A stretch of DNA of 64,000 nt from Cunninghamia lanceolata (taxonomy: Eukaryota > Streptophyta > Pinopsida > Cupressales > Cupressaceae). The translations under genes and the position numbers were made by a program. Below are positions 1 to 10,775 of this stretch, piece after piece. A model generated the notes under the pieces. The model saw nothing but the letters and a program-made list of their open reading frames with translations, had not been told where the DNA came from and searched no databases. The DNA is taken from the NCBI GenBank assembly GCA_027924645.1, contig BSBN01001198.1, positions 2,914,001-2,978,000 of the forward strand. The letters run 5' to 3'. Position 1 is the stretch's first letter, and every line of letters begins with the position of its first letter.

Positions 1-1
1 A

Positions 2-2339
2 AAAACAAAAAATGGATCTGATGGTGAAAACTATTCCACAGCAGTATCAGATCCTAAAAAAGTAAAAATAAACGACGTATTCCCTGGTGAAAACCTCCAT
101 GAGGCGCCAGGGGATGGAAGCATGGGCCTCCCTAAAATAGATAAAGTATATCCTGACAGATCACCCATCTTGGTTGAACTAGCACAGGAAATGAATCTAG
201 GGACAGAGGAAGAGCCAAAAATCACATATCGAGTAGAATCTCTCAGCCTGTTCGAACAAGAAGACTTCTTGGCATTCTTTACACACAGAAATCGCAACTT
301 TGCATGGACCTATGCAGATATGCTCGGGCTAGATCCCACCTTGGTTGTTCATCATCTTGGAGTGCATCCTGATGCCAAACCAGTCAAACAGAAGCTCCGA
401 AAGATGAATCCTCAAGTGGCCCTTCTTGTCAAAGCAGAGCTCAAAAAGTTACTAGATGTGGGGTTCATACGTCCAATTGATTATCCCGAATGGGTTTCGA
501 ATCTAGTACCTATTGCTAAACCAGATGGCAGAATCCGCTATTGCACTGACTTCAGAGACCTCAACAAGGCCTGCCTAAAAGATGACTTCCCGCTTCCCAA
601 CATTGACATGATCGTGGATCTTACCGCAGGGCATGAGATGCTATCTCTCATGGATGGCTTTTCAGGATACAATCAAATCAAAATTGCCGAAGAAGATCAG
701 CACAAGACATCCTTTATATGCCCATGGGGGACATATTGTTGGGTAGTAATGCCATTCGGCCTAAAGAATGCAGGAGCTACTTATCAACGAGCAATAACTG
801 TCATCTTCCACGACCTCTTTCACCACATCATGGAGGACTACGTTGATGACTTACTAGGCAAATCAAAAACTAGAGAAGAACACTTAGACGTGCTAGCCAA
901 GATCTTTGATAGGCTAGAGCAATATAATGTTCGTCTAAATCCAAAAAAGTGTGTCTTTGGCGTCACTTCCGGCAAATTGTTGGGATACATAGTCTCCAGA
1001 CGAGGAATCTAGGTGGACCCGGCGAAAGTCAAAGCTATTACTGAAATGCCACCTCCTAAAACCTTGAAACAACTGAGAAGCCTGCAGGGTAAACTACAGT
1101 CTATTCGCTGATTTATTGCTCAACTTGCTGACAAATGCCAACCATTCCAGCATCTCCTCAGAAAAGATACGGCTTTCGCTTGGACTACTCAGTGTCAGGA
1201 TGCCTTCGACCAGCTAAAAGCATATCTGGCTAATCCCCCTATTCTATCTCCACCAAGACAAGGAGAGCCCCTCCTCTTGTATATTTTCGCGACTGACACA
1301 GCAATTGGGGCTTTGTTAGCACAACATGATGAGCAGGGGAAGGAAAGAGCCATCTACTACATCAGCCGCACCTTGATTTCCTATGAGCTTAACTACACAC
1401 AAATTGAATGAGCATGCCTTGCTCTGGTCTTCACATTACAAAAGTTAAGACATTATATGCTCAATCACAAGACTAAGCTCATTGCTAAGATCGACCCACT
1501 CAAATATTTGCTAAACAGAGCAGCTCTCACTGGAAGAATGGCAAAATGGGTCATGATTCTCACCAAATTCGACATAGAATACATAGAGAGAAAGGCAATC
1601 AAAGGACAAGTCATAGCAGGTCAGCTGGCTGAGGTACCCATTCAGGCAGAACATCCTACAATAGCAGAATTTCCTGACGAAGCCATCTTGACGATCACAC
1701 CAGCCGCAGATACATGGAAGATGTATTTTGATGGATCCTACACTCACAGAGGCTCGGGGGCAGGCGTCTTGTTTGTTACCCCTCAAGGTGACACAATCCC
1801 TAAATCATTCAAAATCACATTTCCATGCACCAATAATGTAGTAGAATATGAGGCTCTCATCACAAGTCTCCGAATGGCTATCCAATGGAAAATAGAAAAA
1901 CTAACTGTGTATGGCGACTCTCAACTAGTCATTAGGCAAGTCAATAATGAATACAAAACCAAGGACGATAAGCTCCTTCCATATAAGAAGATGGTAGATG
2001 ACTTTAAAGATTATTTTGGTGACATCCACTTTGAGCAGATCCCAAGGTTAAACAACAAAGCAGCAAATGCCATGGCCACCATCGGATCTCTGGTTGACAT
2101 AAAACAAGGCAGCAAGAAATGTGAATTCCTGATCGAAGAGCTCCCCATCCCAGCATATGACGTTCCCCAATCTGAACTCGTGTGCGAAATTGTTGGTCCT
2201 TTATCCCCCTGGTATCAGGAAACCTACCTCTACCTGCATGATAACATCCTCCCCAACAACCTATCCCCATCACAGAAAAAATCCTTCATCCGTCGAGCCT
2301 CCCGTTTTATCCTTGTAGGTGACACCCTCTACAAAAGGT
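2..2339 (+). pseudogene. pol: Tat-type pol: protease-RT linker, reverse transcriptase, RNase H, second RNase H
   Basis: One reading frame runs from the left edge into the nested LTR with only three stops: TAG at 1010, TGA at 1109 and TGA at 1409. From the ATG at 122, RT covers about residues 60-296, with PFGLKNAGATYQ and the catalytic YVDD near residue 240. The connection and first RNase H follow (1013-1640; FATDTAIGALLAQ, YYISRTL). The second RNase H (about 1710-2090) has FDGS, EYEAL and GDSQL; its last acidic position appears as NKAANAMA, so the fourth catalytic Asp looks lost. The frame reaches the pre-integrase sequence (RRASRFILVGDTLYKR) and is cut by the LTR at 2340; the apparent protein to 2377 is read-through into that LTR. 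Three stops in about 780 codons suggest a moderately young relic. Confidence 0.9.
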
Positions 2340-2516
2340 TGGTGCAGGAGCACCTACCTGACAGCTGGCCTCCATGAGGCAGTTAGTTTGTTATAGGTCT
2401 GGTTAATATTTCCAAGAAGGTCTTATAAGACCAATGTGTGTAATAAGGTCATGTTGACCATACTTTACTATTTTTAGATAGTTTGTTTGGATAGCTGTTA
2501 TACTGTATGTCCGGTT

Positions 2517-2600
2517 GGATCTCCCAGCCACCTGGAGAGATTTCCTAGCCGCTTGGAAGCTCCCAGCCGCTTGGAAGCTCCCAGCCGCTTGGAGTCGAGT
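2517..2600 (+). repeat. U3 tandem repeats with AGCCGCTTGGA core
   Basis: Repeats of roughly 19 bp built on CCCAGCCGCTTGGAAGCT follow one another, with a diverged first unit (AGCCACCTGGAGAG). The 3' LTR carries one unit fewer and the solo LTR at 54111 has two (54305-54355). A short tandem array 40-100 bp upstream of the probable TATA region is typical of an LTR enhancer; that function is inferred. Confidence 0.7.
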
Positions 2601-3304
2601 TGGTAGTACTCGCGAGAATTCCTATTTATGCATTAGGATCGGTTGGTTTTAGATATATTGAGGAGCTAGGTTGCACAGAGTGAGACAGAGAGAGAGAGAC
2701 AGAATATTGTATTTGCATCTTTTGAAATCAATAAAGAGATCCTGTTTGTGTCCATTCTCTAATTTGAATTCCATTGTGTAATCGAGTTGCTATTCTGGTG
2801 GTTGCATGGATTCGCTGATCCATTCCATCGGTTGATTTGTCGAATCGGTGGAATGGCTATGTACAATAGTTTAGGATTTAGTTTGCATTTTCTATTTGTT
2901 CACATGTATGTTTGCAGGATCGCAGTCGAGATGTGCTGAGAACCCTAGCATGGGCATGTGCTAGGTCGTGCTGGTAGTTCGAGTCTGGAAAGTTGTCCAG
3001 GAAGCAGATCGGGTCACCTTAGGAGGTTCGGCGGATCGAAATTCGCTAAGGTTAGAAATTCGTCACAACGGCATCATCAGGATATTTCTGTGTATATCCT
3101 GCAGTTACTTCGGGCGTCATCCAAGTAGATGGAGGTGAGCATGATACAGTTGTTTGCATAAGGTGAATGCATTTCGGGGTGATCATCACAAGGTGTTGTC
3201 GAGGAAGAGTATATTGGCATAAGTTAGTCGATCGGGTTGATAAAATCATCGCGGGCCGATAATGTTAAGTTTGGCCGACAGCAGGATATTGAAGGAACTG
3301 CATA

Positions 3305-3312
3305 TGACGTCA
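3305..3312 (+). promoter_or_regulatory. TGACGTCA palindrome (bZIP/CRE-type site) in 5' LTR
   Basis: A perfect 8-bp palindrome, conserved at 7104-7111 in the 3' LTR and present twice (55039-55046, 55109-55116) in the solo LTR. Plant TGA-class bZIP factors bind this core. It lies downstream of the probable transcription start, so a regulatory role is inferred only. Confidence 0.5.
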
Positions 3313-3927
3313 TCGTCATCAGGATAATCATCATCAGGACATTCCGAAATATCACCCGATAAAGGTTTATCCTGCTGACCATAAGTGTTTTGGTATCGGC
3401 ATAAGGCATTGAGAAGTTAAGTGGATCGGGAGGAGGATATTCGGCAGAATATTCGTCATCAGTATAAAGTTGAGTATCATCATCAGGATGTTTCAATATG
3501 ACCGGATAAGTCATATCCTGATGCTGCTTGTTTAAGTAGGTCGGAGATCAGGGTGATGTAAGCGTCTAAAGGAAAGGTGCATGAGAGTGTCGTCATCAGG
3601 ATATATGGGAGGAACCGGATATTTTATATCCTGCTGATGAAGATGATGTCGAACATCATGATGTTGCAGATAGAGGTTGGCGGTAAGATGAACAGTGATC
3701 GTCAGGAGGATGATTGCACTTGCCGAATATGATGAAGCTGCCGATAGCCGGATATGATGATGCTGCTGACAGGTGAAAGGTCGAAGGTTTGTCTGCAGGA
3801 GGATATCGGTCAGCAAGAGAAAATATGATGATGCTGACAATGTTAACAGAAAATATGATGATGATGATGGGTTGTAGACATACATGCTGTATGTCAAGGT
3901 TTTAGTGTGGATGCCTCTGCATCATAG

Positions 3928-3939
3928 TGGTATCAGAGC
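3928..3939 (+). other. Primer-binding site, initiator tRNA-Met
   Basis: TGGTATCAGAGC, complementary to the 3' end of plant initiator tRNA-Met, lies 3 bp after the end of the 5' LTR. This fixes the LTR end and the orientation of the element. Confidence 0.93.
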
Positions 3940-4016
3940 TCAGCAAAAGGTCTGGGCTATTATGTGTTGATTCTGTCACTGAAAAGACAGAGGTAGAGGA
4001 GTGAGAGGTTGACAAA

Positions 4017-5110
4017 ATGCCTCTGAAAGGTAATGGTACTGCAAGGGAATTACAGGAGATGAAGGAAAAACATGCCAGAGAGATGAGGAAGATGAAGGAG
4101 CTTGCTGAAGCACTTCAAGCCAGGCTTGTAGCCTTGGAGAAGAACAAAAAGAGGGAAGTGGACGACAGTGAATCAGAAGAAGATGAAGATGCTGTTGAAG
4201 AGTATGAAGAGGTAGCTGAAGATCTGGATGCTGAAGACTAGAGATTTGCAAAACTGTTAAAGGCAGTGTAGAGTGATAAACCTAAGGTAAAGGTTGATGT
4301 TTCCAAGTATAATGGAAGTTTGAATGAAGATGAGTTACTGGATTGGATTGCTGCACTTGATAATCACTTTGAATGTGAAGATGTTGCTGAGGATCAGAAG
4401 GTAAAGATTGCAAAGACCAAGTTAGGAGGTCATGCTTTGGTATGGTGGGATCATGTACAATCCGAGAGAAGGAAACAAGGAAGGTCAAAGATCACTTCAT
4501 GGGATAAAATGGTAGCAAGGATCAAAGGTAAATTCTTGCCCAAGGATTATGAAATTTAGATGTTTAAGAAGCTGCAATTTTTAAGGCAGAAGGAAATGGA
4601 TGTGAAGGCATATACTGAGGAGTTTTATAAGTTGAGTATGAGATCTGGTCATCATGAGAATGAGGTAGAAAAGGTGGCTAGGTACTTGGCTGGTTTGAGA
4701 TTGAACATACAGGATGAGTTAGTTTTAGCTAACCCTAAGAGTGTGGAGGATTGTTACCAAATGGCAATCAGGATTGAAGAAAAGATGAATAGGAGACAAG
4801 ATAAGTCCATGAGAGGAAGAGGCAGCAATCTGAGGGGAAGAGGATTAGCCCCTACAACAAGGCAAACCAATGAGGGTTAAGAAGACACTGGTAAAGGACA
4901 GGGACAGTTTGATTTCAGAGGTGGATGGAAAGGTAATAGAGGCAGATTTGGAAGTGGTAGAGGTTCTACTACATTTTCAGGAAAGTGTTACACCTGTGGT
5001 GAGTTTGGTCATCCATTTTTCAAATGTCCAGAAAGCAAAGGTTCATCATCCAGAAATGATAGAACGAATGACAAGAGAGTACAACTTGTGCAAGAAGAGA
5101 AAGTAGAGGA
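4017..5110 (+). pseudogene. gag: gag of the non-autonomous element (capsid and zinc knuckle)
   Basis: The first ATG after the PBS starts a charged N-terminus: a Lys/Glu-rich coiled-coil stretch, then an acidic run (SESEEDEDAVEEYEE). In-frame stops occur at 4239 and 4269. The gag domain follows (about 4290-4790), with VDVSKYNGSLNEDELLDW, LGGHALVWWDH and FLPKDYE, the usual plant chromovirus order; a stop sits at 4557. A Gly/Arg-rich linker leads to a CCHC zinc knuckle (CYTCGEFGHPFFKC, about 4986-5027) with all four ligands, on a frame broken by the stop at 4878. The frame is damaged only at single points, so decay is recent. The product would coat element RNA in virus-like particles. Confidence 0.85.
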
Positions 5111-6158
5111 ATGTGTACAAAGTTTAAACACTTATCAAGATAGAGTGCCTGACAATTATGGATATCCTGAGGAGGGAGAAGCATTGATTCTAAGGAGAAC
5201 TAGTTTGCAGACATCAAAGGATATGATGCAAAGAAGAGCTCTTTTCAAGACCACATGCAAGAGCAAAGGTAAAGTATGTAAGGTTGTCATTGATACTGGT
5301 TCAACAGATAACATGGTATCTCAGGAAATGGTGGATAAACTAAATTTGGAAAGGATTCCACACCAACACCCTTCAAGGCATCTTGGGTGAGTGATAGTCA
5401 ATCACTTTTTGTCTATGAATAGGCATATGTTGATTTTCAGATTGGAGCATATCATGATAGAGTTTTGTGTGACATTTTGCCCATGGAATGTTGTCACCTA
5501 CTGTTGGGTAGGTCATGGCAGTTTGATAGGAGGGTACTGTATGATGGGTATGCTAATACCTACACCATCAAGAAAGATGGGAAAACTATTATGTTGATGC
5601 CATTACAGGAAGCAGCTGTAGTACAGAAGGCAGCAAAAATCATTTTAGTGGGAAAGAAGGAATTTGTGCAGAAGCCTATAGGAGCAGGCATAAAGGCAGT
5701 TGAGGACATTGTAGGGAAAGAAGTTGTTAAGGACAACAGTTTGAAGACAGTTTCAGTTTTGACTGACAGAGGTCAGCAGCAGGTTCAGCAACAGGTTTGC
5801 AAACAGCAACCAGTTGAGAGGAATGACAAGGATGTTGTCATAGTTGGGACTATTGTTTGTCCTATAAAGGTTGAAAGAAAGACAGAGTTGAACATTACAG
5901 AAGTTCAAGAGGCAGTTCAGACAGAGGTTCTGGTCAGACAACCTGACAAACACAAGGTATGTGAGAGAAGGGCCTACATTGATAGGCATGAGGATTTACT
6001 TGCAAGAAAACAAGTTACAGTTCAGAAGTCTTGGAGCAGCCGAGAGCCAGCAGAGGACAAAGCTGGAACAGGTCAAGACACTGCAAAGGCAAAGTGTAAA
6101 GGTGGAGGACTTCCACAACCTAACTCATGGGACATGAGTTCTTTTCTGTTGGGGAGTA
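5111..6158 (+). pseudogene. Retropepsin-like protease and C-terminal tail, no RT
   Basis: The aspartic protease begins near 5200 and has the active site VVIDTGSTDNMVS (about 5282-5320). After a frame change near 5380, the second half has DILPMECCHLLLGRSWQFDRR, the flap-to-C-terminal block of chromovirus proteases, in the frame 5465-6158. Where RT should start there is instead about 180 codons of Gln/Val/Lys-rich sequence with no recognisable domain, running straight into the 3' LTR. The protease, needed for gag maturation, was kept while the enzymes of reverse transcription and integration were lost. The tail may be a remnant of the PR-RT linker or new sequence. Confidence 0.8.
6151..6158 (+). 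other. Short polypurine tract
   Basis: GGGGAGTA lies directly before the TG of the 3' LTR. It is short and contains one T, so it is a weak plus-strand primer candidate; position is the main argument. Confidence 0.5.
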
Positions 6159-7723
6159 TGGTGCAGGAGCACCTACCTGACAGCTGGCCTCCATGAGGTA
6201 GTTAGTTTGTTATAGGTCTGGTTAATGTTTCCAAGAAGGTCTTATAAGACCAATGCGTGTAATAAGGTCATGTTGACCATACTTTACTATTTTTAGATAG
6301 TTTGTTTGGACAGCTGTTATACTGTATGTCCGGTTGGATCTCCCAGCCGCCTGGAGAGATTTCCTAGCCGCTTGGAAGCTCCCAGCCGCTTGGAGTCGAG
6401 TTGGTAGTACTCGCGAGAATTCCTATTTATGTATTAGGATCGGTTGGTTTTAGATATATTGAGGAGCTAGGTTGCACAGAGTGAGACAGAGAGAGAGACA
6501 GAATATTGTATTTGCATCTTTTGAAATCAATAAAGAGATCCTGTTTGTGTCCATTCTCTGTTTTGAATTCCATTGTGTAATCGAGTTGCTATTCTGGTGG
6601 TTGCATGGATTCGCTGATCCATTCCACCGGTTGATTCGTCGAATCGGTGGAATGGCTATGTACAATAGTTTAGGATTTAGTTTGCATTTTCTATTTGTTC
6701 ACATGTATGTTTGCAGGATCGCAGTCGAGATGTGTTGAGAACCCTAGCATGGGCATGTGCTAGCTCGTGCTGGTAGTTCAAGTCTGGAAAGTTGTCCAGG
6801 AAGCAGATCGAGTCACCTCAGGAGGTTCGGCGGATCGAAATTCGCTAAGGTTAGAAATTCATCACAACGGCATCATCAGGATATTTCTGTGTATATCCTG
6901 CAGTTACTTCGGGCGTCATCCGAGTAGATGGAGGTGAGCATGATACAGTTGTTTGCATAAGGTGAAGGCATTTCGGGGTGATCATCACAAGGTGTTGCCG
7001 AGGAAGAGTATATCGACATAAGTTAGTCGATCGGGTTGATAAAATCATCGCGGGCCGATAATGTTAAGTTTGGCCGACAGCAGGATATTGAAGGAACTGC
7101 ATATGACGTCATCGTCATCAGGATAATCGTCATCAGGACATTCCAAAATATCACCCGATAAAGGTTTATCCTGCTGACCATAAGTGTTTTGGTATCGGCA
7201 TAACGCATTAAGAAGTTAAGTGGATCGGGAGGAGGATATTCGGCAAAATATTCGTCATCAGTATAAAGTTGAGTATCATCATCAGGATGTTTCAATATGA
7301 CCGGATAAGTCATATCCTGATGCTGCTTGTTTAAGTAGGTCGGAGATCAGGGTGACGTAAGCGTCTAAAGGAAAGGTGCATGAGAGTGTCGTCATTAGGA
7401 TATATGGGAGGAACCAGATATTTTATATCCTGCTGATGAAGATGATGTCGAACATCATGATGCTACAAATAGAGGTTGGCGGTAAGATGAACAGTGATCG
7501 TCAGGAGGATGATTGCGCTTGCCGAATATGATGAAGCTACCGATAGCCGGATATGATGATGCTGCTGACAGGTGAAAGGTCGAAGGTTTGTCTACAGGAG
7601 GATATCGGTTGGCAAGAGAAAATATGATGATGTTGACAATGTTAACAGAAAATATGATGATGATGATGGGTTGTAGACATACATGCTGTATGTCAAGGTT
7701 TTAGTGTGGATGCCTCTGCATCA
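6159..7723 (+). repeat. 3' LTR of the gag-protease element
   Basis: It is colinear with 2340-3924 and shows scattered substitutions on reading. AATAAA is at 6529-6534 and TGACGTCA at 7104-7111. It ends CTCTGCATCA and is followed by TAGGT, the imperfect target duplication of AAGGT at 2335-2339. Confidence 0.92.
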
Positions 7724-7728
7724 TAGGT

Positions 7729-8184
7729 GCATATTAAAAATAGCATCATCACATTGCATTCCATACATATCAACATCTCATAAACAATTAGTTGCATTAC
7801 AACATCATCAGCATCACCATTGAAACCACATATACATCTAGTAGCATATACATAATCTCATACATTTTCATACATAATAAATGTTCATCAGTCCACATAT
7901 TCAGTTACATCATATAGTCCATAAAATCACAACACCATGCATATATCACAAAAAACATCCATGCAGCCACCAAATCACACACATCATTTGAAACAACATC
8001 ACACATCCACAACATATAAAATATAACATGTGCATCCATCATATAAGCATCATCACAATAGAACATCATAAACCATCAGAAGTATCGCATCATATATAAT
8101 CACCGCAAAAAAATGTACATCGCTCATCATCAAAAAATAAAGTGTCCTGATACAATGCCTCTAAGGGCTAACATGGTATAACTC
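7729..8184. repeat. Low-complexity CATCA/ACATAT-rich stretch of the Tat element
   Basis: C/A/T-only-like sequence with irregular CATCATCAC and ACATATACAT words and no ORF. It separates the insertion point from the antisense ORF. Integrase would be expected around here and no trace is seen. Confidence 0.5.
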
Positions 8185-10375
8185 TCACATCGAGGATCCT
8201 CTCTCTGAGGGGGTAGGAGATGCTGACCCTGGTCGAACCTGTGATCCCGATGGCGGCTGTGGCTGTGGTGCTACTGGTACCTGAGGACCCTGGTGGGGCA
8301 CATGTGACAGAGGAGGCATCATCTGTTGTACTGACTGCACAGATCTCGATGCCCCCGACCTGCTGACCTGGCTATAACTCAGTGCTCGCTGCGCTGCGGG
8401 CACGGCTGCATAGTACAACCCTCGATAATACTCCGTCTGTGCTCTGGCCTCTGCTAGCTCTCCCTGTACCTGAGATATTTATCCCTGTGCCTGGCTCAAC
8501 TGCCCCTGTATCTGATGTGCATGTGTCTGCGCCTGAGCCAGTTGGGCTTGCATCCCTACCAAAATCAGGGCAAGTCCCCCACCCGCAGCCTGTACAATGC
8601 TCAATGCAGTCTCTACCCGATGTGCTCTCACAAGCGTTGCATCCTGCTCTAGCCTCAAATCCTCCATGTCCTCTCGAGCCTGAGCCAGCTGAGCCTCTAG
8701 CACTACCACCTGCCCATCTACTCCCTACAGCTGTCCTAACTCAGCCTCTCAGCGCCCTAACGCCTCCTCTAGGCTGGCCACCTGAGCACGCAATGTCTCC
8801 ACCTCCTCCGTCTCCTCCTGTGGACATCGCCGAGGTGTCAGCCTCTCACCCTCTGCTGCCACCGACTCGCAGCTGCTCCACCCGTGATGGAGATAGATCA
8901 CCCTGCTCCGTCCTCGGCTGTCCACAGTGCCGTCGCAGTCCTCTACACTGTCGTCCGCCCCTAACCTGAACCTGCTGTGCTGGAACCTCCTGCCCCACCT
9001 GTCCCTGTCCTGCTGCTGCCAACTCCTCTACCCGCTGGCCATCTCTCGCAATCACCCCTTCCTCCCCATCATCCATCACCTCCACAATATAGTCCTCCAC
9101 AATCTCATCTCCACCCCCATCTGGATTGTCTCCACCCCCATCTCCCTCATCCTCTGATACCTCCACCGTCGGATCTGTCAATCGAGTGGGCCGATGCGTC
9201 TGCCACCATGCCTCATAAGCTGGCGTAGTACTTGCATCCATCACTGTGCTCCTCCAATCCCACTGAACTGGCTGAAGTGCTGCCCAATCATTCAACGCAA
9301 CCTATGGCTGTAATGGTGAGGACCAGTAAGCTGTATCCCGCGGCGTCCGTGCATATATCGCCATCTACTGAGGCGTATCCTGTACCAGTCCAAACTGATG
9401 CATAACCCGTGAGGGTAGGTACATCTCTATGGTACGGTCTGCACGACCCATAAGATATCTCTGCTGAAATGTGTATGGGAGATGAATCACATCATCAGGC
9501 CACTCCTCACAACCAATATATGCACGCCATACCACGCTAATCACATCATCTAGTATCCTCCGCTAGTGGTGGACCTGTCCAGTTTAGGTATACTCTACAT
9601 CCCAATACAAGAACACAAACACCTCAAACAGCCGCCGATAATAACCGCATGTCAACCGAGTCACGGGGATGTGCTCCCAAAGCCATACGTGTAGCAGCGT
9701 AACCCTAGCAGATAAAGCCCTGTCATGAAGATAAGCGACCGTGTGCATCTCGTGCAGCAGCTATGCTAGCATCACCGGCCCCCATGCGTAGACAATATCA
9801 TGACTCACCATCCCCTCTATCATCCCACCCCAGCCCACAGGAAAACCTCTGCCTCGCCTATCTGGCAGTACCACACCTCCAATCAGCACACACAAAAATA
9901 AGGCAAAGGGATCTGCACCTGCCGCCAGCATCCTATCATAATCCATCTCCCTCCCATCCGCTGAAAAAACCACGTGCTCTGCTCTAAACACTCTGATCAA
10001 TGCAGTCTGCCCCCTCCTCGTGTCATATCTCACACGTCGACCTAGAATCGGCAGCTTGAGGATGCGATAAACATCCTCAAGTGTGATGGTCATCTCTCCT
10101 GTCGGTAGCAGAAAGCTAGAAGTCTCGCTGCGGTATCACTCCACTGCGGCCGTCATCAGAGCTCTATGAGCTCGCAGCACTGGCATCGCTGCCACCATCC
10201 AAAGCCCTAGTCTCGCCAGTTGAGGCCGCCATGCCTCATCAAACAGTGCCATCACGGATCGCACTCGTCGCTCCTGCGACTGCAGTATAAATCGCTGTGT
10301 ATCCTGCATCCACCACTTCTTCGTTAGATACTTACTTATTCTTCCCCACACACTTTTTTCTTCTACATGTCTCAC
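8185..10375 (-). pseudogene. Antisense accessory ORF with plant mobile domain (PMD) and Pro/Gln-rich coiled-coil tail
   Basis: Reading leftward from 10375, the protein has a PMD-like N-terminal half: WRPQLARLGL, then MTITLEDVYRILKLPI.G at about 10093-10046, then VAYLHDRALSARVTLLHVWLWEHIP and ISVVWRAYIGCEEW. The order and spacing match the PMD (aminotransferase-like, PF10536) seen in plant MAIN/MAIL proteins and in transposons. An acidic linker (DEGDGGGDNPDGGG), a Gln/Ala/Arg coiled-coil stretch (8479-8709) and a Pro/Ser/Gln-rich end (8185-8418) follow. Stops at about 10137, 9758, 9590 and 9300 and at least one frame shift break it. It is GC-rich against AT-rich surroundings. The strand is opposite to pol, as in antisense ORFs described in Tat elements. 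Its function in the element is unknown. Confidence 0.75.
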
Positions 10376-10410
10376 AAGCCCAAATCATGTGGCCCCACAT
10401 GGACAATCCC

Positions 10411-10775
10411 TAGTGCTATTTTTAAAATAGCGCTAATTCTCCCTACCCATTGCACCAATATAGACAATGGCGCCACTACGCGCCCTATATAGCGTCAATC
10501 TAGATGATGGTGACACATTCCATCTTAGCGTCAATTTACTTTTTGGCGCTAAAACTAACAATAGCACTATTCCCCATTATGGCGCTATTCCAGACGATAG
10601 CGCCGTTCTAACCATAGGATGATGTCAAAACACTATCTTTCTTTCTCTCCGAGTTTTGGCGCTAATCCAGACGATAGCACCAATATTTCCCCCAAATGGT
10701 GATAAAATCGCTCTACCCTACCCTGGTGGATAGTGCTAATCCACAGGATTGCGCTAATTCACCTTATCTTTGGCA
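10411..10775. repeat. Cluster of degenerate AGCGCTA/TGGCGCTA motifs
   Basis: About a dozen variants of a 7-8-bp palindromic core (AGCGCTA, TGGCGCTA, AGCGTCA, AGTGCTA, AGCACTA) occur in some 350 bp, often followed by ATTCC or AATCCAGACGAT. Spacing is irregular, about 20-40 bp. The cluster lies just upstream of the antisense PMD ORF, so it could be its 5' region or a decayed minisatellite. Confidence 0.6.

Larger units (their letters stand above)
2340..3924 (+). repeat. 5' LTR of the gag-protease element
   Basis: The LTR starts TGGTGCAGGAG and ends CTCTGCATCA, is 1585 bp long, and pairs with 6159-7723 (1565 bp). The 20-bp length difference matches one extra unit of a U3 tandem repeat. It contains an AT-rich TATA-like CTATTTATG near 2622, AATAAA at 2730-2735, one TGACGTCA and a cluster of TCATCAGGATAT-like motifs. 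Confidence 0.92.
2340..7723 (+). mobile_element. Non-autonomous LTR retrotransposon encoding only gag and protease
   Basis: This is a structurally complete element. It has a 5' LTR (2340-3924), PBS (3928-3939), gag (4017-about 5070), protease (about 5200-5610), a tail ORF to 6158, a short polypurine tract and a 3' LTR (6159-7723). The flanking 5-mers are AAGGT (2335-2339) and TAGGT (7724-7728), a target duplication with one mismatch. The interior is only about 2.2 kb and has no RT, RNase H or integrase in any frame. Gag and the protease tail resemble chromovirus proteins, so an autonomous chromovirus probably mobilised it. It inserted in the Tat pol remnant. A solo LTR of the same family lies at 54111-55575. 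Confidence 0.9.

Noticed and set aside
3052..3897. Minus-strand ORFs rich in Ser/His/Tyr
   Set aside because: These are reverse readings of ATGATGATG/CATCAGG repeats in the LTR and recur in the other LTR copies only as repeat shadows.
8382..8969. Plus-strand 195-codon Pro/Leu/Ser-rich ORF
   Set aside because: It is the shadow of the GC-rich antisense PMD ORF. The minus strand has domain-like motifs, the plus strand only low complexity.
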